DNA of 64,000 nucleotides from an uncultured Bacteroidia bacterium (lineage in GTDB: Bacteria > Bacteroidota > Bacteroidia > Bacteroidales > UBA932): NCBI GenBank assembly GCA_902801885.1, contig CADCJX010000008.1, forward strand, positions 1-64,000, read 5' to 3'. Shown one piece after another: positions 1 through 8,353 of this stretch. Below the pieces are notes generated by a model that was not told the DNA's origin, searched no databases, and was given only the letters and a program-made list of their open reading frames with translations. The stretch's first letter is position 1. Each line of letters starts with the position of its first letter. Both the position numbers and the translations under genes were made by a program.

Positions 1-707
1 TCTTCATCAACTAATAAATCTCTTGCAAAATTTAGTAATACTGCATTTGGTTTCATCATAGCGATTGCATCTTTATCAATCATTTTTTTAGTTGAATCTA
101 ATAATGGAACATGAATTGTTATAAAATCACAATTTTTATAAATTTCTTCAACATTACTGATATGTTTGATATTATGTGATAAATTCCAAGCTGCATTAAC
201 TGAGATATATGGATCATATCCGTAAACTTCCATTCCAAGGTGTTGTGCAGCATTTGCTACTAAAACACCAATTGCTCCAAGTCCAATTACACCTAATTTT
301 TTTCCTGAAATTTCGTGACCTGCAAATTTCTTTTTTTGTTTTTCAGCTCTTTTTGCAATTGTCTCATCATCCTGGTTATCTAGAATCCATTCTACTCCAC
401 CAAAAATATCTCTTGAGGCATATAACATTCCTGCTAAAACCAACTCTTTTACACCATTAGCATTAGCACCTGGTGTGTTAAAAACAACAATACCTTGTTC
501 TGCGCATTTATCTAAAGGTATGTTATTTACTCCTGCACCTGCTCTTGCAACTGCTAATAATGATTCTGGTAATTCCATATCATGCATTGCGCAGCTTCTA
601 ACTAAAACTGCCTCTGCTTCTTCAACTTTATCTACTTTTTTATAATCTTTAGAAAATAATTTTAAACCTACATCTGCGATAGGATTTAAGCATGTATAAT
701 TAAACAT
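1..707 (-). CDS. serA: D-3-phosphoglycerate dehydrogenase, partial (C-terminus beyond window edge)
   Basis: Reading the minus strand from the ATG at 705-707 gives an uninterrupted frame that runs off the left edge (about 235 codons). It shows the D-2-hydroxyacid dehydrogenase plan: an N-terminal substrate domain with VLVRSCAMHD and ARAGAGVNNIP, the NAD-binding Rossmann motif GKKLGVIGLGAIG, and MMKPNAVLLNFARD near the edge. The family oxidises 3-phosphoglycerate to 3-phosphohydroxypyruvate, the first step of serine synthesis. A strong Shine-Dalgarno (AAGGAGTAGG) sits just upstream, and the 3' end of serC lies 17 bases before it, the usual serC-serA pair. The stretch is very AT-rich with A/T-ending codons, unlike everything after 1.1 kb, and the protein looks like a Firmicutes version. 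I infer foreign or chimeric DNA rather than a native gene of the main genome. Confidence 0.85.
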   Translation of the reverse strand, partial: MFNYTCLNPIADVGLKLFSKDYKKVDKVEEAEAVLVRSCAMHDMELPESLLAVARAGAGVNNIPLDKCAEQGIVVFNTPGANANGVKELVLAGMLYASRDIFGGVEWILDNQDDETIAKRAEKQKKKFAGHEISGKKLGVIGLGAIGVLVANAAQHLGMEVYGYDPYISVNAAWNLSHNIKHISNVEEIYKNCDFITIHVPLLDSTKKMIDKDAIAMMKPNAVLLNFARDLLVDE

Positions 708-724
708 TTCCTACTCCTTACTAT

Positions 725-808
725 TTATAAATTCTTTTTTTCAAACTCTCTCATAAACTCAACTAGTTTTTCAACGCCTTCTTTTGGCATAGCATTATAA
801 ATTGATGC
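725..808 (-). pseudogene. serC: 3' end of phosphoserine aminotransferase (serC fragment)
   Basis: On the minus strand, 28 codons end in TAA at 725-727 and read ASIYNAMPKEGVEKLVEFM, then a short charged tail: the C-terminus of SerC, which transaminates 3-phosphohydroxypyruvate. SerC normally continues upstream with an arginine just before this alanine. Here the preceding in-frame codon (809-811) is a stop and similarity ends abruptly. Composition changes at the same point. The truncation therefore marks a join near 808/809 rather than a short real gene. Its position just upstream of serA supports the identification. Confidence 0.75.
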
Positions 809-831
809 TTAGAATCAAAGGAGGTAACAAC

Positions 832-1146
832 ATGAAGCGATCACTTGCAATCGTACTTGCTGCAGCGCTGTTGGTCACATTTGTGGCAGCTTGTGGAAGT
901 ACATCATCTTTGACCTCAGCCCAAAGCACGCAATCCACTGTAGAAGAAGCACCTGCTTCCCAGGCGGAGGAGGCATCTGTTCAGGCGGCCGAAGCGGAAG
1001 CAGAGGTGGAACAAACCGAGGAAGAGGAGGAACTCCAAACTGAACCGGGAATTGAACCGGAAACCGAACCAGAAGGGGAGCCAGAAACGGAAGATTTTGA
1101 GTTATGGCAAAGCGCTCTACAAGCAGACAAAGAGGGAAATCCATAA
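832..1146 (+). pseudogene. lipoprotein N-terminus, acidic linker, truncated at a second join
   Basis: The start at 832 follows a textbook Shine-Dalgarno (AAAGGAGG), a signal that is rare in the rest of this window. The product opens with MKRSLAIVLAAALLVTFVAAC, a type II signal peptide whose lipobox cysteine is about residue 21. A Ser/Thr/Ala- and then Glu/Pro-rich linker follows (repeats such as EPETEPEGEPETE), typical of the tether between lipid anchor and folded domain. No folded domain follows: near 1100 the plausible coding frame shifts to that of the next entry, and the lipoprotein frame closes at 1146 with an unconvincing tail. Signal peptide and ribosome site look Firmicutes-like. I cannot tell what the missing domain was. 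Confidence 0.5.
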
Positions 1147-1882
1147 AATCAGTGAAGAGAACAAGCGTCTCAAAGAGGTAAACCAGAGGGTAGCCAAAGA
1201 GAATGACAGTCTGAAGGGAAAACTCGCGTCAGTGGACGAGAATGCCGTCCGGAAACTGCGAACGGAGCTCGACGCGGCAAACAAGCGCGCCGAAAACGCC
1301 GACCTTGCGATTGCCCAAGAAAAGGAGAGGACCAATCAGGAATGGCGGAGGGCAGAGCAAGAGCGCAATAGGGCAGACGACGCCGAAGCGCAGGTCCGCG
1401 AGATACTCTCTGTTCCCGAGATCAAACAGTTTTGGGAGATGATTCTTCGTCAGAAGGTCTTCCTGGAGGAGATGAATCGAAGGATTGCTAAAGCCGTGAA
1501 AGCCCTTTATGACTTCGCCCTGAATCGTGACCTTATCTTCTCCAAAGAGGCAGAGATCAGTATCGGCAATGGTATTATCGCAGAGGCGATTTTGAAAGGC
1601 TTAGATCCGACAGATGAGGGCCAGCGGAAGAAGGCGGCTAAAAGCCTGCTTGGCAAGGTCAACTGGAAAGGAACGTATCAATCCAGCTGTGATCTGGCCG
1701 AGACCCGCACCGAACAGTTCTGCGAAGAGATAACCATCCCGAAGGAGATAGTTGCAACTCTATTGCTCGCTGCCGGCGGTAAGGGTGGCGTCACCGTCGG
1801 TGGTGGCGGAGGTGGCTCCAACGATGATCTCACCAACTGGGACGGTAGAAAGAAAAACAACGGTTGGAGTAGAAGCAGGTAA
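1052..1882 (+). pseudogene. coiled-coil C-terminal fragment, possibly of a Mob/Pre-type mobilization protein
   Basis: The frame open from 1052 becomes protein-like from about 1100. It holds a long charged coiled coil (EENKRLKEVN through AEQERNRADDAEAQV, about residues 30-125), then an alpha-helical region, a glycine run (GGKGGVTVGGGGGGS) and a basic end (NGWSRSR). This is the kind of tail seen on Bacteroidetes plasmid mobilization (MobV/Pre) relaxases, whose histidine-rich catalytic N-terminus would lie upstream. That N-terminus is absent here, because the frame begins inside the lipoprotein segment. The ATG at 1052 is therefore probably not a native start. The relaxase assignment is a guess from architecture; the fragment and the coiled coil are directly visible. 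Confidence 0.4.
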
Positions 1883-2001
1883 GTGAAATCGATCCCGGAG
1901 AGGAGCTGCATTCATCTCTTACCAGAGGACGAAGCGGCCACCATTTCCTCATCGCCGCAAAATCGGATGGGCTGCGCCTCTTCATCAAAGTGAAGGAGTA
2001 G
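1873..2001 (+). pseudogene. short open stretch after the mobilization-like fragment
   Basis: Starting after a TAG at 1870-1872, one other frame is open for about 42 codons (KQVSEIDPGEELHSSLTRG, then HHFLIAAKSDGLRLFIKVKE) and ends with TAG at 1999-2001. It has no obvious start codon or ribosome site and its end overlaps the last bases of the minus-strand gene at 1985. The peptide is not low-complexity, so it may be a frameshifted continuation of the upstream fragment or the remnant of another gene. I do not recognise it. Confidence 0.25.
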
Positions 2002-3583
2002 AATCGTCTAAGTATTCGTCAATTTTGTCTCTCGTCTCCGGAATCGAGGCCCTCAGATGTTCCCCAAAATCCACAATCACACCCTCCTTGTCAATCAGGA
2101 TGTAGAACGGGATCCCCCGGCCCAGATGTAAGATAGGGTCAAGGCCGGAGCGCTGGGCGTCGGTAAGGTGGAAAGTCTCAATCCCCAGCAAAGTGGATTC
2201 CAGGTCATCCGCCCCATCGTCCATATAGAAATTGACAATGCGGAGCGGCTTTCCCTGATAGTCGGCAGCCATACTCTTTTGGAAGGAAGTCTCATGCATC
2301 ACCCCAGGGCACCAGGTGGCCCCAATGGTGATATACACAACCTTTCCTTCTTCCTTGGCAATGATGGACCGTAGCAACTTAAGCCCCTCATTCTCCTTCA
2401 GAACGATGGCCTGGCCGTCACGGGGCTGGTCGGCCTTCAAAATGGCGTCAGACAAGGTCTTGGGATTCTCCTGATAGGCCTTCTTGAGCACATACCGATC
2501 CCGAATGGAGAGCTTCAGCAGCGGATAGGTCACATTCTCATTGAAACTGTCAAAGTACTCCTCGAACGTGGTCACGTCATTGGCCTCCAGCAGCTGGTTG
2601 TAGAAGTGGCTGATGAGCATCTGCTGCAGCAGTTTGTTCTTCGTGGACTTCATCAAGAAGTCAACAAGGGCCGGATAATCATTGACAAATCGAAGGACTT
2701 CCTCCTTGTCCAGACCGCGTAGCAGCCAGTAGCAGATATTGGATGAAAGTTCAAACAAATTGCTGCTCAGGCAGTCCGCATTGAATAGGGGTTCCGCATC
2801 TTGGATCTTGAAGCAATCCGACACATCCTCTCCCTGCAGGGTCTGATAGGAAAGCATTGCCTGGATGAGCGCCGAATAATAATCGGCCTCTATCTCCTTC
2901 CGGCACAGGGCAATGAGTTCCGGACTGGGCTGCTTCTCCGCGATGAAATCGTCCAACCGGGCCAGGTGATGCTCCAACTTTTCCTTTGCGGCCGCCGCAA
3001 AAACATCGGCATGTGCAAATTCACGCTTCGGCCCGTCCGGCGCGTCCAAATCCATCCTGGAGAACCCCGGCCAATCCTGGGGAAGGTAGTACCCTATGTG
3101 GAAATCATTGTACTTCTCATTGTTCTCTGCGCCTTTCCCGGAGTAAACGACCTTCGCCAAATCTGCAAAGTCCAGCTCCACATGGATAGAATCGCCGGGA
3201 CACACCACCATGTGCGCTACATAGGGCGGCATCGAAATCGTGCGCGGCGCATAAGGGCTCAGTGAAAACGCGAATCTATCATCATAGATGGCCGATGTCT
3301 GTTTGTCGGAAACGCGGTCGTAGAACGGGATTACCAAGCTGATTTCTTGAGTCTTCGCATACACCTCCCGATTGGCGATATGTCCCATAATCACCGCCGG
3401 GCGGGAATAATCGGCCGCATCCCCGTCGATATGCTCCGTCCCAAACACAAAGGCCGATTCGTCCATTTGCACTTGCTGGCTGCGCTGCTTGCAGGAGAGC
3501 GTCAGGCAAATGGCCATCAATAAGGCAATACCAGGAAAGAATACCTCCCCGTGTAAATGATTATAATGTATGTGGCGAATCAT
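1985..3583 (-). CDS. TlpA-like thioredoxin-fold lipoprotein lacking the CxxC pair
   Basis: I use the ATG at 3581-3583; the longer frame begins with TTG at 3604. The N-terminus has a hydrophobic segment ending in a lipobox-like LTLSC, so the product is probably an exported lipoprotein of about 530 residues. The middle is a helical domain of the kind that precedes TlpA domains in Bacteroidetes. The last ~130 residues are thioredoxin-like: VVYITIGATWCPG with a downstream GIPFYILIDKEGVIVDFG holding the cis-proline region. Where TlpA has WCxPC, this protein has WCPGVMHE, so only one cysteine remains and it cannot act as a classical dithiol reductase. It is the last gene of the ABC transporter operon, 56 bases after permease 1, so it may act with that transporter. 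Function unknown. Confidence 0.7.
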   Translation of the reverse strand: MIRHIHYNHLHGEVFFPGIALLMAICLTLSCKQRSQQVQMDESAFVFGTEHIDGDAADYSRPAVIMGHIANREVYAKTQEISLVIPFYDRVSDKQTSAIYDDRFAFSLSPYAPRTISMPPYVAHMVVCPGDSIHVELDFADLAKVVYSGKGAENNEKYNDFHIGYYLPQDWPGFSRMDLDAPDGPKREFAHADVFAAAAKEKLEHHLARLDDFIAEKQPSPELIALCRKEIEADYYSALIQAMLSYQTLQGEDVSDCFKIQDAEPLFNADCLSSNLFELSSNICYWLLRGLDKEEVLRFVNDYPALVDFLMKSTKNKLLQQMLISHFYNQLLEANDVTTFEEYFDSFNENVTYPLLKLSIRDRYVLKKAYQENPKTLSDAILKADQPRDGQAIVLKENEGLKLLRSIIAKEEGKVVYITIGATWCPGVMHETSFQKSMAADYQGKPLRIVNFYMDDGADDLESTLLGIETFHLTDAQRSGLDPILHLGRGIPFYILIDKEGVIVDFGEHLRASIPETRDKIDEYLDDSTPSL

Positions 3584-3639
3584 CAGTCTCCAAAAAAGTC
3601 GCAATATTTATGCCGCAGAATAAGGCCGAGACTCTCCGC

Positions 3640-5997
3640 CTATTCCTTCTTGAGCTCCACCGCTGGATTTGTCTTCGCCGCCTTGAGGTCCTGTCCGAGG
3701 ACGGAGGCAAGGGAGATGACAAACGCGATTATGACCGCTAGGGCAAAGATCCAGTCGTAACCAGAAATGCGGTAGTAGAAACCCTCCAGGTACTTCCCGG
3801 AGAGCCAGACTGCCACCGGGAGGGCGATTACGCAAGCGATGCCAACCAGAAGCATATACTCTCCTGTCACCTTGAAGGTCTCGCGCAGGACGGTGCTACC
3901 GAAAACCTTCCGGACGGCGATGTCGTGCGTGCGTTCCGAAGCATACAAGGCAGACATGGCCAGCAGGCCCAGGAGGGCCACCATGACCGCAAGGAACATG
4001 AAAAGTTCTACGAGTCGCATGTAATCCTCCGCTTCGCCGAGCATGGAATCCAGCTTGTCCTTGATGAATCCGTTGGCGGTGGACTGGAGCACAAATCCGT
4101 TCTTTTCCAGGAAGAAACGCCCGTAGAGCGCTTCGAGTTCTTTCGCAGCTTCCTTCCGGTCACCGCCAATCCGAAGGACCCGGAAGTGTGTATCAGGGGA
4201 TTCCTCGACATGAATGATGCCTATCTGGCCGTCCTTCACGTGGGCCGCATCCGTCAGGGCGAAGTCCCTGACAACGCCGGCCACCGGTCCCTCCAGCCAT
4301 TCGCCCAGCCAGGACGGCATCTTCGGCTCTGCCGGGTCCGTACCGAACTTGCGATAAGCCGACTCCGAAAGCCAATAGCCAGTCCCGGAAGGTGCATGGA
4401 AGTCCTCAACAATCTCGAAATGATACATACGGAACGCATCCGGATCGCAGGACATGAAAGCCATGTCCACCACCCCGTCGGACTCCGGATCCTTCACACT
4501 CATCGTAAAATTCGGACTCCCGGGGAATCCTTCAGTCTGGGCAATCTCAGAGACGAAGGGCAGGGCTTTCAAAGCATCCTCATGGCCCGTGCCGGTAACC
4601 AGATTTTGATAGTACAATCCATCGACATCCGCGCCCAACGGCCTGTGAATCATATGGCTGTACTGCCGCTCCATGACCAGCGAGAGTGAGATGAGCAAGA
4701 TGGACAAGGCCGTCTGAAAAACGATGAAAATCTTGGAAAGGATGCGTTTGGAGATGGTGCGGTAGTCCCCTTTGATGACACGGATGACATCAAAGCGCGA
4801 TGCAACGCGTGAAGGAATCCATCCCGCCGCTAGGCCAATCAAAAGGGCCAGGCCCATAACCGCCGCGACCATCCAGAAGTCCCAATGCCAGGCGAAAGGG
4901 ACTGCTAGGGGCGACTGAGGGTGCTTCGCCTCGATATAGTGGAGGAGCACCGGCTGGAAGGCATAGGCCAGAAGGACGGCGGCAACAGTACAAACCGCAG
5001 TGAACAGAAGTGACTCCTTGAGGTAGCTCCAGACAATCTGCTTTATTGATGCCCCGAGGACAGAGCGTATGCTCATCTCCTTCACTCGCTTTCCAGCCAA
5101 CGCCGTACTGAGGTTGATATAATTGAAAATCGCAGACAGAAGCAGCAGAAGCACCACGGCCGACAGGATCCGGAGGAGGGACTTATTCCCTTTCAGCAGG
5201 CCGTATGTCCCGCTTTGCAAGTCCGAGAAATACAGGCGGTCCATGCGTTCGATGGATCCGTATTTCATCTTCCCGATGGTCGCGTTAAAGGGTCGGCGCG
5301 CCCCATGGGCCTCCATGGCAGCGTCGATACTGGAAGCCAGCCTTTCCTCATTCTCTCTGCTCCTGACCAAGCAGGTAATACCTCCTGACCAGCCGTTGAG
5401 ATAAACCTCGGATGCGTCATTACTCGTATTGACCTCCAGAAACCCCAACTGGTCGTCGCAGCGGAGGATGGGAGAACCCAGGTCCCTGAAAACGGCGACA
5501 ATCCGGTTCGCATGCCCGTTATGGTCTTCCCACACCTGGCCGATGACGTTTCCGTCCGGAAAAACCTCCTGCGCATAGGACTCTGTTATGGCTACGGTAT
5601 TGGACTCCAGGAGTTGGTCGGGGTTCCCGGAAACCCATCGGACCGGGAACATTTCCAGAAAGTCAGGATTGACCACCGTGATCCGTCTGTCATGGACCGG
5701 CGTCTCTCCCACCTTTCCCCAGCATCCCAGGTATGAATAAACGGACGCCTTGTCGATGCCGGGAAGATCTGCTTTCAAGAACTCGGCAAAGCCGCTGCGC
5801 GCTCCTGTCTCCACGTTGGTCGTCGATAAGCCGACGGCATAGGTCTCCTTCCATTCCGGATAGCCGCGAGCGACCTGCCACTGCTGTCGCACATACGCGC
5901 CAATCAGGATAACAAACGCCAGGCTCACGGCCAGCCCGATGAACTCGATGGAAGTGTATAACTTGTTGCGGGAGAGGAATTTGAGGTAACTTTTCAT
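3640..5997 (-). CDS. ABC transporter permease, FtsX/MacB family (permease 1)
   Basis: About 785 residues, twice the size of a simple MacB permease, which is the usual form in Bacteroidetes: transmembrane helix near residue 20-40, a large extracytoplasmic MacB-core domain, three central membrane helices (FtsX unit, about 280-420), a second extracytoplasmic domain and a C-terminal FtsX unit of three helices (about 670-780, with the conserved SERTHDIAVRKVFG coupling motif). I prefer the ATG at 5995-5997 (MKSYLKFLSRNKLYT) over the one at 6009, because the latter lies inside a palindromic repeat. Such permeases work with a cytoplasmic ATPase as mechanotransmission machines that export peptides, toxic compounds or envelope lipids. 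It lies between permease 2 and the thioredoxin-fold lipoprotein, all on one strand. Substrate unknown. Confidence 0.85.
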   Translation of the reverse strand: MKSYLKFLSRNKLYTSIEFIGLAVSLAFVILIGAYVRQQWQVARGYPEWKETYAVGLSTTNVETGARSGFAEFLKADLPGIDKASVYSYLGCWGKVGETPVHDRRITVVNPDFLEMFPVRWVSGNPDQLLESNTVAITESYAQEVFPDGNVIGQVWEDHNGHANRIVAVFRDLGSPILRCDDQLGFLEVNTSNDASEVYLNGWSGGITCLVRSRENEERLASSIDAAMEAHGARRPFNATIGKMKYGSIERMDRLYFSDLQSGTYGLLKGNKSLLRILSAVVLLLLLSAIFNYINLSTALAGKRVKEMSIRSVLGASIKQIVWSYLKESLLFTAVCTVAAVLLAYAFQPVLLHYIEAKHPQSPLAVPFAWHWDFWMVAAVMGLALLIGLAAGWIPSRVASRFDVIRVIKGDYRTISKRILSKIFIVFQTALSILLISLSLVMERQYSHMIHRPLGADVDGLYYQNLVTGTGHEDALKALPFVSEIAQTEGFPGSPNFTMSVKDPESDGVVDMAFMSCDPDAFRMYHFEIVEDFHAPSGTGYWLSESAYRKFGTDPAEPKMPSWLGEWLEGPVAGVVRDFALTDAAHVKDGQIGIIHVEESPDTHFRVLRIGGDRKEAAKELEALYGRFFLEKNGFVLQSTANGFIKDKLDSMLGEAEDYMRLVELFMFLAVMVALLGLLAMSALYASERTHDIAVRKVFGSTVLRETFKVTGEYMLLVGIACVIALPVAVWLSGKYLEGFYYRISGYDWIFALAVIIAFVISLASVLGQDLKAAKTNPAVELKKE

Positions 5998-6000
5998 ATT

Positions 6001-6034
6001 GTTCGTCATGCCCGACTTGATCGGGCATCTATTA
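6001..6034. repeat. REP-like palindrome (GATCGGGCAT family) filling the spacer between two permease genes
   Basis: The arms ATGCCCGA (6008-6015) and TCGGGCAT (6021-6028) form a perfect hairpin with a five-base loop, flanked by GTC and CT. This is the palindrome whose translation, VMPDLIGHL, turns up in many bacterial proteins, and I recognise it as a widespread REP-type element. It occupies the gap between the stop of permease 2 (6032-6034) and the likely start of permease 1 (5997), so a transcript of the operon would carry a stable hairpin there. Possible effects are mRNA stabilisation or reduced expression of the downstream genes. Confidence 0.7.
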
Positions 6035-8344
6035 TTCGTTTTTCAGCGAATCGACCGGATTGGCACTGGCCGCAAGCCAGCCCTGGGTGATAACGACAGC
6101 GATGGTGATGAGAGTCACAACAGCCAGCGCAAGAACGAAAATCCATATGGGCATATTGGTGCGGAATGCAAAATGCTGCAGCCAGCGTTGGCAAACGGCA
6201 ATAGCGATAGGGGTTGCAACGACAAAGCCCACGGCAACAATGAGCAGATATTTCCTGCCCAGTTGGAACAGGATTTCCTTTCTCGTGGCCCCATTGACCT
6301 TCCGGAGCGCGATCTCCTTCCGCATGAAACGGGTGTCGAACCAGACAAGTCCGAGTACACCAATCAAGGTGATGATGAGCGAGAGGAAAGAAGACATGCG
6401 TATGAGCCGGGTCTGGCGAATCTCCTGCTCATACAACCGCTCTATATCCTTATCCAAGAATCCAACATCTATTTCCGCCTCGTCGAGCCTTTTCATTTCA
6501 CTATAAATCCGTTTGGCTTTCTGAATGATGTCCGGGACATCTGCATTCGGCTGAACCCTGATCATGAAAGAGGCATAGTTCCACTCGTCAGAGACGAGGA
6601 GTACGAGCGGGGAATAATCATGTTCCAGCGTCCGGGCATGGAAATCCTTCAAAATGCCGATAACGGTAACATTCTTCCCATACATCGTTGGGATTGACTT
6701 GCCGATGCCGAAAGAAGGAAGCGCTTCATGAAAAGACTCATTGGCAAGGGCAACATCGGATTCACCGGGGTAAGGGAGACGCCCGTCAATCAGTTTTAAT
6801 CCAAAGAATTCAGCATATTCCGGAGAGATATTCCTAAAGCTATATTGAATGATGTCATCACCCTCCCGCATTTCTGACATGGAAGACATGCCCCCCTCTA
6901 TCGGAGTGTCACCTCTTGCCACGCCGATAACCCCGGGGATGTTCCGGAGTTCTTCGGCTACGTCCTTGACTCGGGTAAAGGCGTGGCTTTCCATCTTCAG
7001 AACCCGATCGTAGTTGAAGCCGAGTTCGTTGTTATGGACCATATAGGAAGTCTGCCGCTGAAGCATCATGGCACAGAGGATGAAGAGGAAGGACAGGACA
7101 TACTGGAGGATGAGGGTGACAGTCCTGAGACCCCCGCCTTTTGCCGACAAAGCGAATGAGCCTTTCAGTACCAAAGCCGGCTGGAAAGAGGTGCTGTACA
7201 GGGCAGGGATCAGACCGGAGAGCAGAGCCAGCAAGAGAGCGGCGGCTCCGCCGAGGCAGAGGACAGTCACATTGCTGCTCGGGGCCATGTCTCCGGTGAG
7301 GAAGGAGGCCCACTGCGTCCCGCAGAGTGTCTTCATGGTGAGGATTCCCAGCAGGAAGGAGCAGCCAACAATCGCTATTGCACGAAGCAATTGTCTGGTT
7401 ATCAAAGAGCTGCGCGAAGCACCGAATACTTTTTTGGTATTAATCTCCCTGATCCGGAATGGCGTGGATGCCATGGAGAAATTGACATAGTTGAATCCGG
7501 CGATGCCCAGGAACAGGAGCGCGATGGTGAAGAGGATGATGCAAAGCAGTTTGTTGCCGCCTTTTTCCCCAGACCATCTTTCCTTATCCTTTTCGAACCA
7601 AGTGTCGTGAATTTGCGTTAAGCGGATATCCTTTATACCGGCCAATTCCACTTTCCCCACGGCCTCGCGGACTTGTTCCAAATCGGCACCGGGCTTCAGT
7701 TTGACGTAGCAGCTATGCGGGTTGTAGTTAGGTAGGGACATGTCCCTTTCTCCCTCATGGACAAGGATACCGTTGATCATGCTTTCATTCTCCTTCCGGT
7801 CCTTGTAAATTCCGGTAATCCGGCCTTCATGCTCAAACTCGACGGTAAACGTCTCGCCGATCGGATTCCTGTCCGGAAAGAATCTCTTGGCCGCCGATTC
7901 CGATATCAAGGCATCGCCTTCCTTGGCGAAATCCTCCCGGCGCCCTTCCACGAGGGTGATGCTGAAGACATCCAGCACGGAGGTTTCCGTCCACGCGTAA
8001 CTGATGCCATAGGCGGTGACATCTTCCCCGGTCCCATCCTTCATCTGCACAAAGCCTACCTGGTCATTTCTCGTCATGACAAAGTAGTCGCAGGTCTCTG
8101 CAATGTTCGGGGAACTGTCCGCCACCATCTGAATCAGGGGCCGGAGTATCTGCGGGCTATATAACCCTTCCTGGAATGAAGGGATTTCTACGGCGTAAAC
8201 ATCCTTCCCTCCTTCAAAGCGGTCATAGCGATAGTCATACCAGACCTGACTCATCAGGATCAAGAAAACAGAGAAGGCGATCCCGAGTCCGATGATGTTC
8301 AGCAGCATCGGCACCCAACGGGTCCTGATTCTCAAGGGATTCAT
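6032..8344 (-). CDS. ABC transporter permease, FtsX/MacB family (permease 2)
   Basis: A 770-residue paralogue of permease 1 with the same order: helix at about 15-35, MacB-type extracytoplasmic domain containing FSITLVEGRREDF and SAAKRFFPDRNPIGETF, central FtsX helices (about 270-420), second extracytoplasmic domain and final FtsX unit (about 645-765) with the coupling motif MRKEIALRKVNGATRKEI. It starts at the ATG at 8342-8344, nine bases after the ATPase stop. Two unlike permeases with one ATPase suggest a heterodimeric membrane part. The family couples cytoplasmic ATP hydrolysis to movement of periplasmic domains. The substrate cannot be inferred from sequence. Confidence 0.85.
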   Translation of the reverse strand: MNPLRIRTRWVPMLLNIIGLGIAFSVFLILMSQVWYDYRYDRFEGGKDVYAVEIPSFQEGLYSPQILRPLIQMVADSSPNIAETCDYFVMTRNDQVGFVQMKDGTGEDVTAYGISYAWTETSVLDVFSITLVEGRREDFAKEGDALISESAAKRFFPDRNPIGETFTVEFEHEGRITGIYKDRKENESMINGILVHEGERDMSLPNYNPHSCYVKLKPGADLEQVREAVGKVELAGIKDIRLTQIHDTWFEKDKERWSGEKGGNKLLCIILFTIALLFLGIAGFNYVNFSMASTPFRIREINTKKVFGASRSSLITRQLLRAIAIVGCSFLLGILTMKTLCGTQWASFLTGDMAPSSNVTVLCLGGAAALLLALLSGLIPALYSTSFQPALVLKGSFALSAKGGGLRTVTLILQYVLSFLFILCAMMLQRQTSYMVHNNELGFNYDRVLKMESHAFTRVKDVAEELRNIPGVIGVARGDTPIEGGMSSMSEMREGDDIIQYSFRNISPEYAEFFGLKLIDGRLPYPGESDVALANESFHEALPSFGIGKSIPTMYGKNVTVIGILKDFHARTLEHDYSPLVLLVSDEWNYASFMIRVQPNADVPDIIQKAKRIYSEMKRLDEAEIDVGFLDKDIERLYEQEIRQTRLIRMSSFLSLIITLIGVLGLVWFDTRFMRKEIALRKVNGATRKEILFQLGRKYLLIVAVGFVVATPIAIAVCQRWLQHFAFRTNMPIWIFVLALAVVTLITIAVVITQGWLAASANPVDSLKNE

Positions 8345-8353
8345 AAGGGCCGG

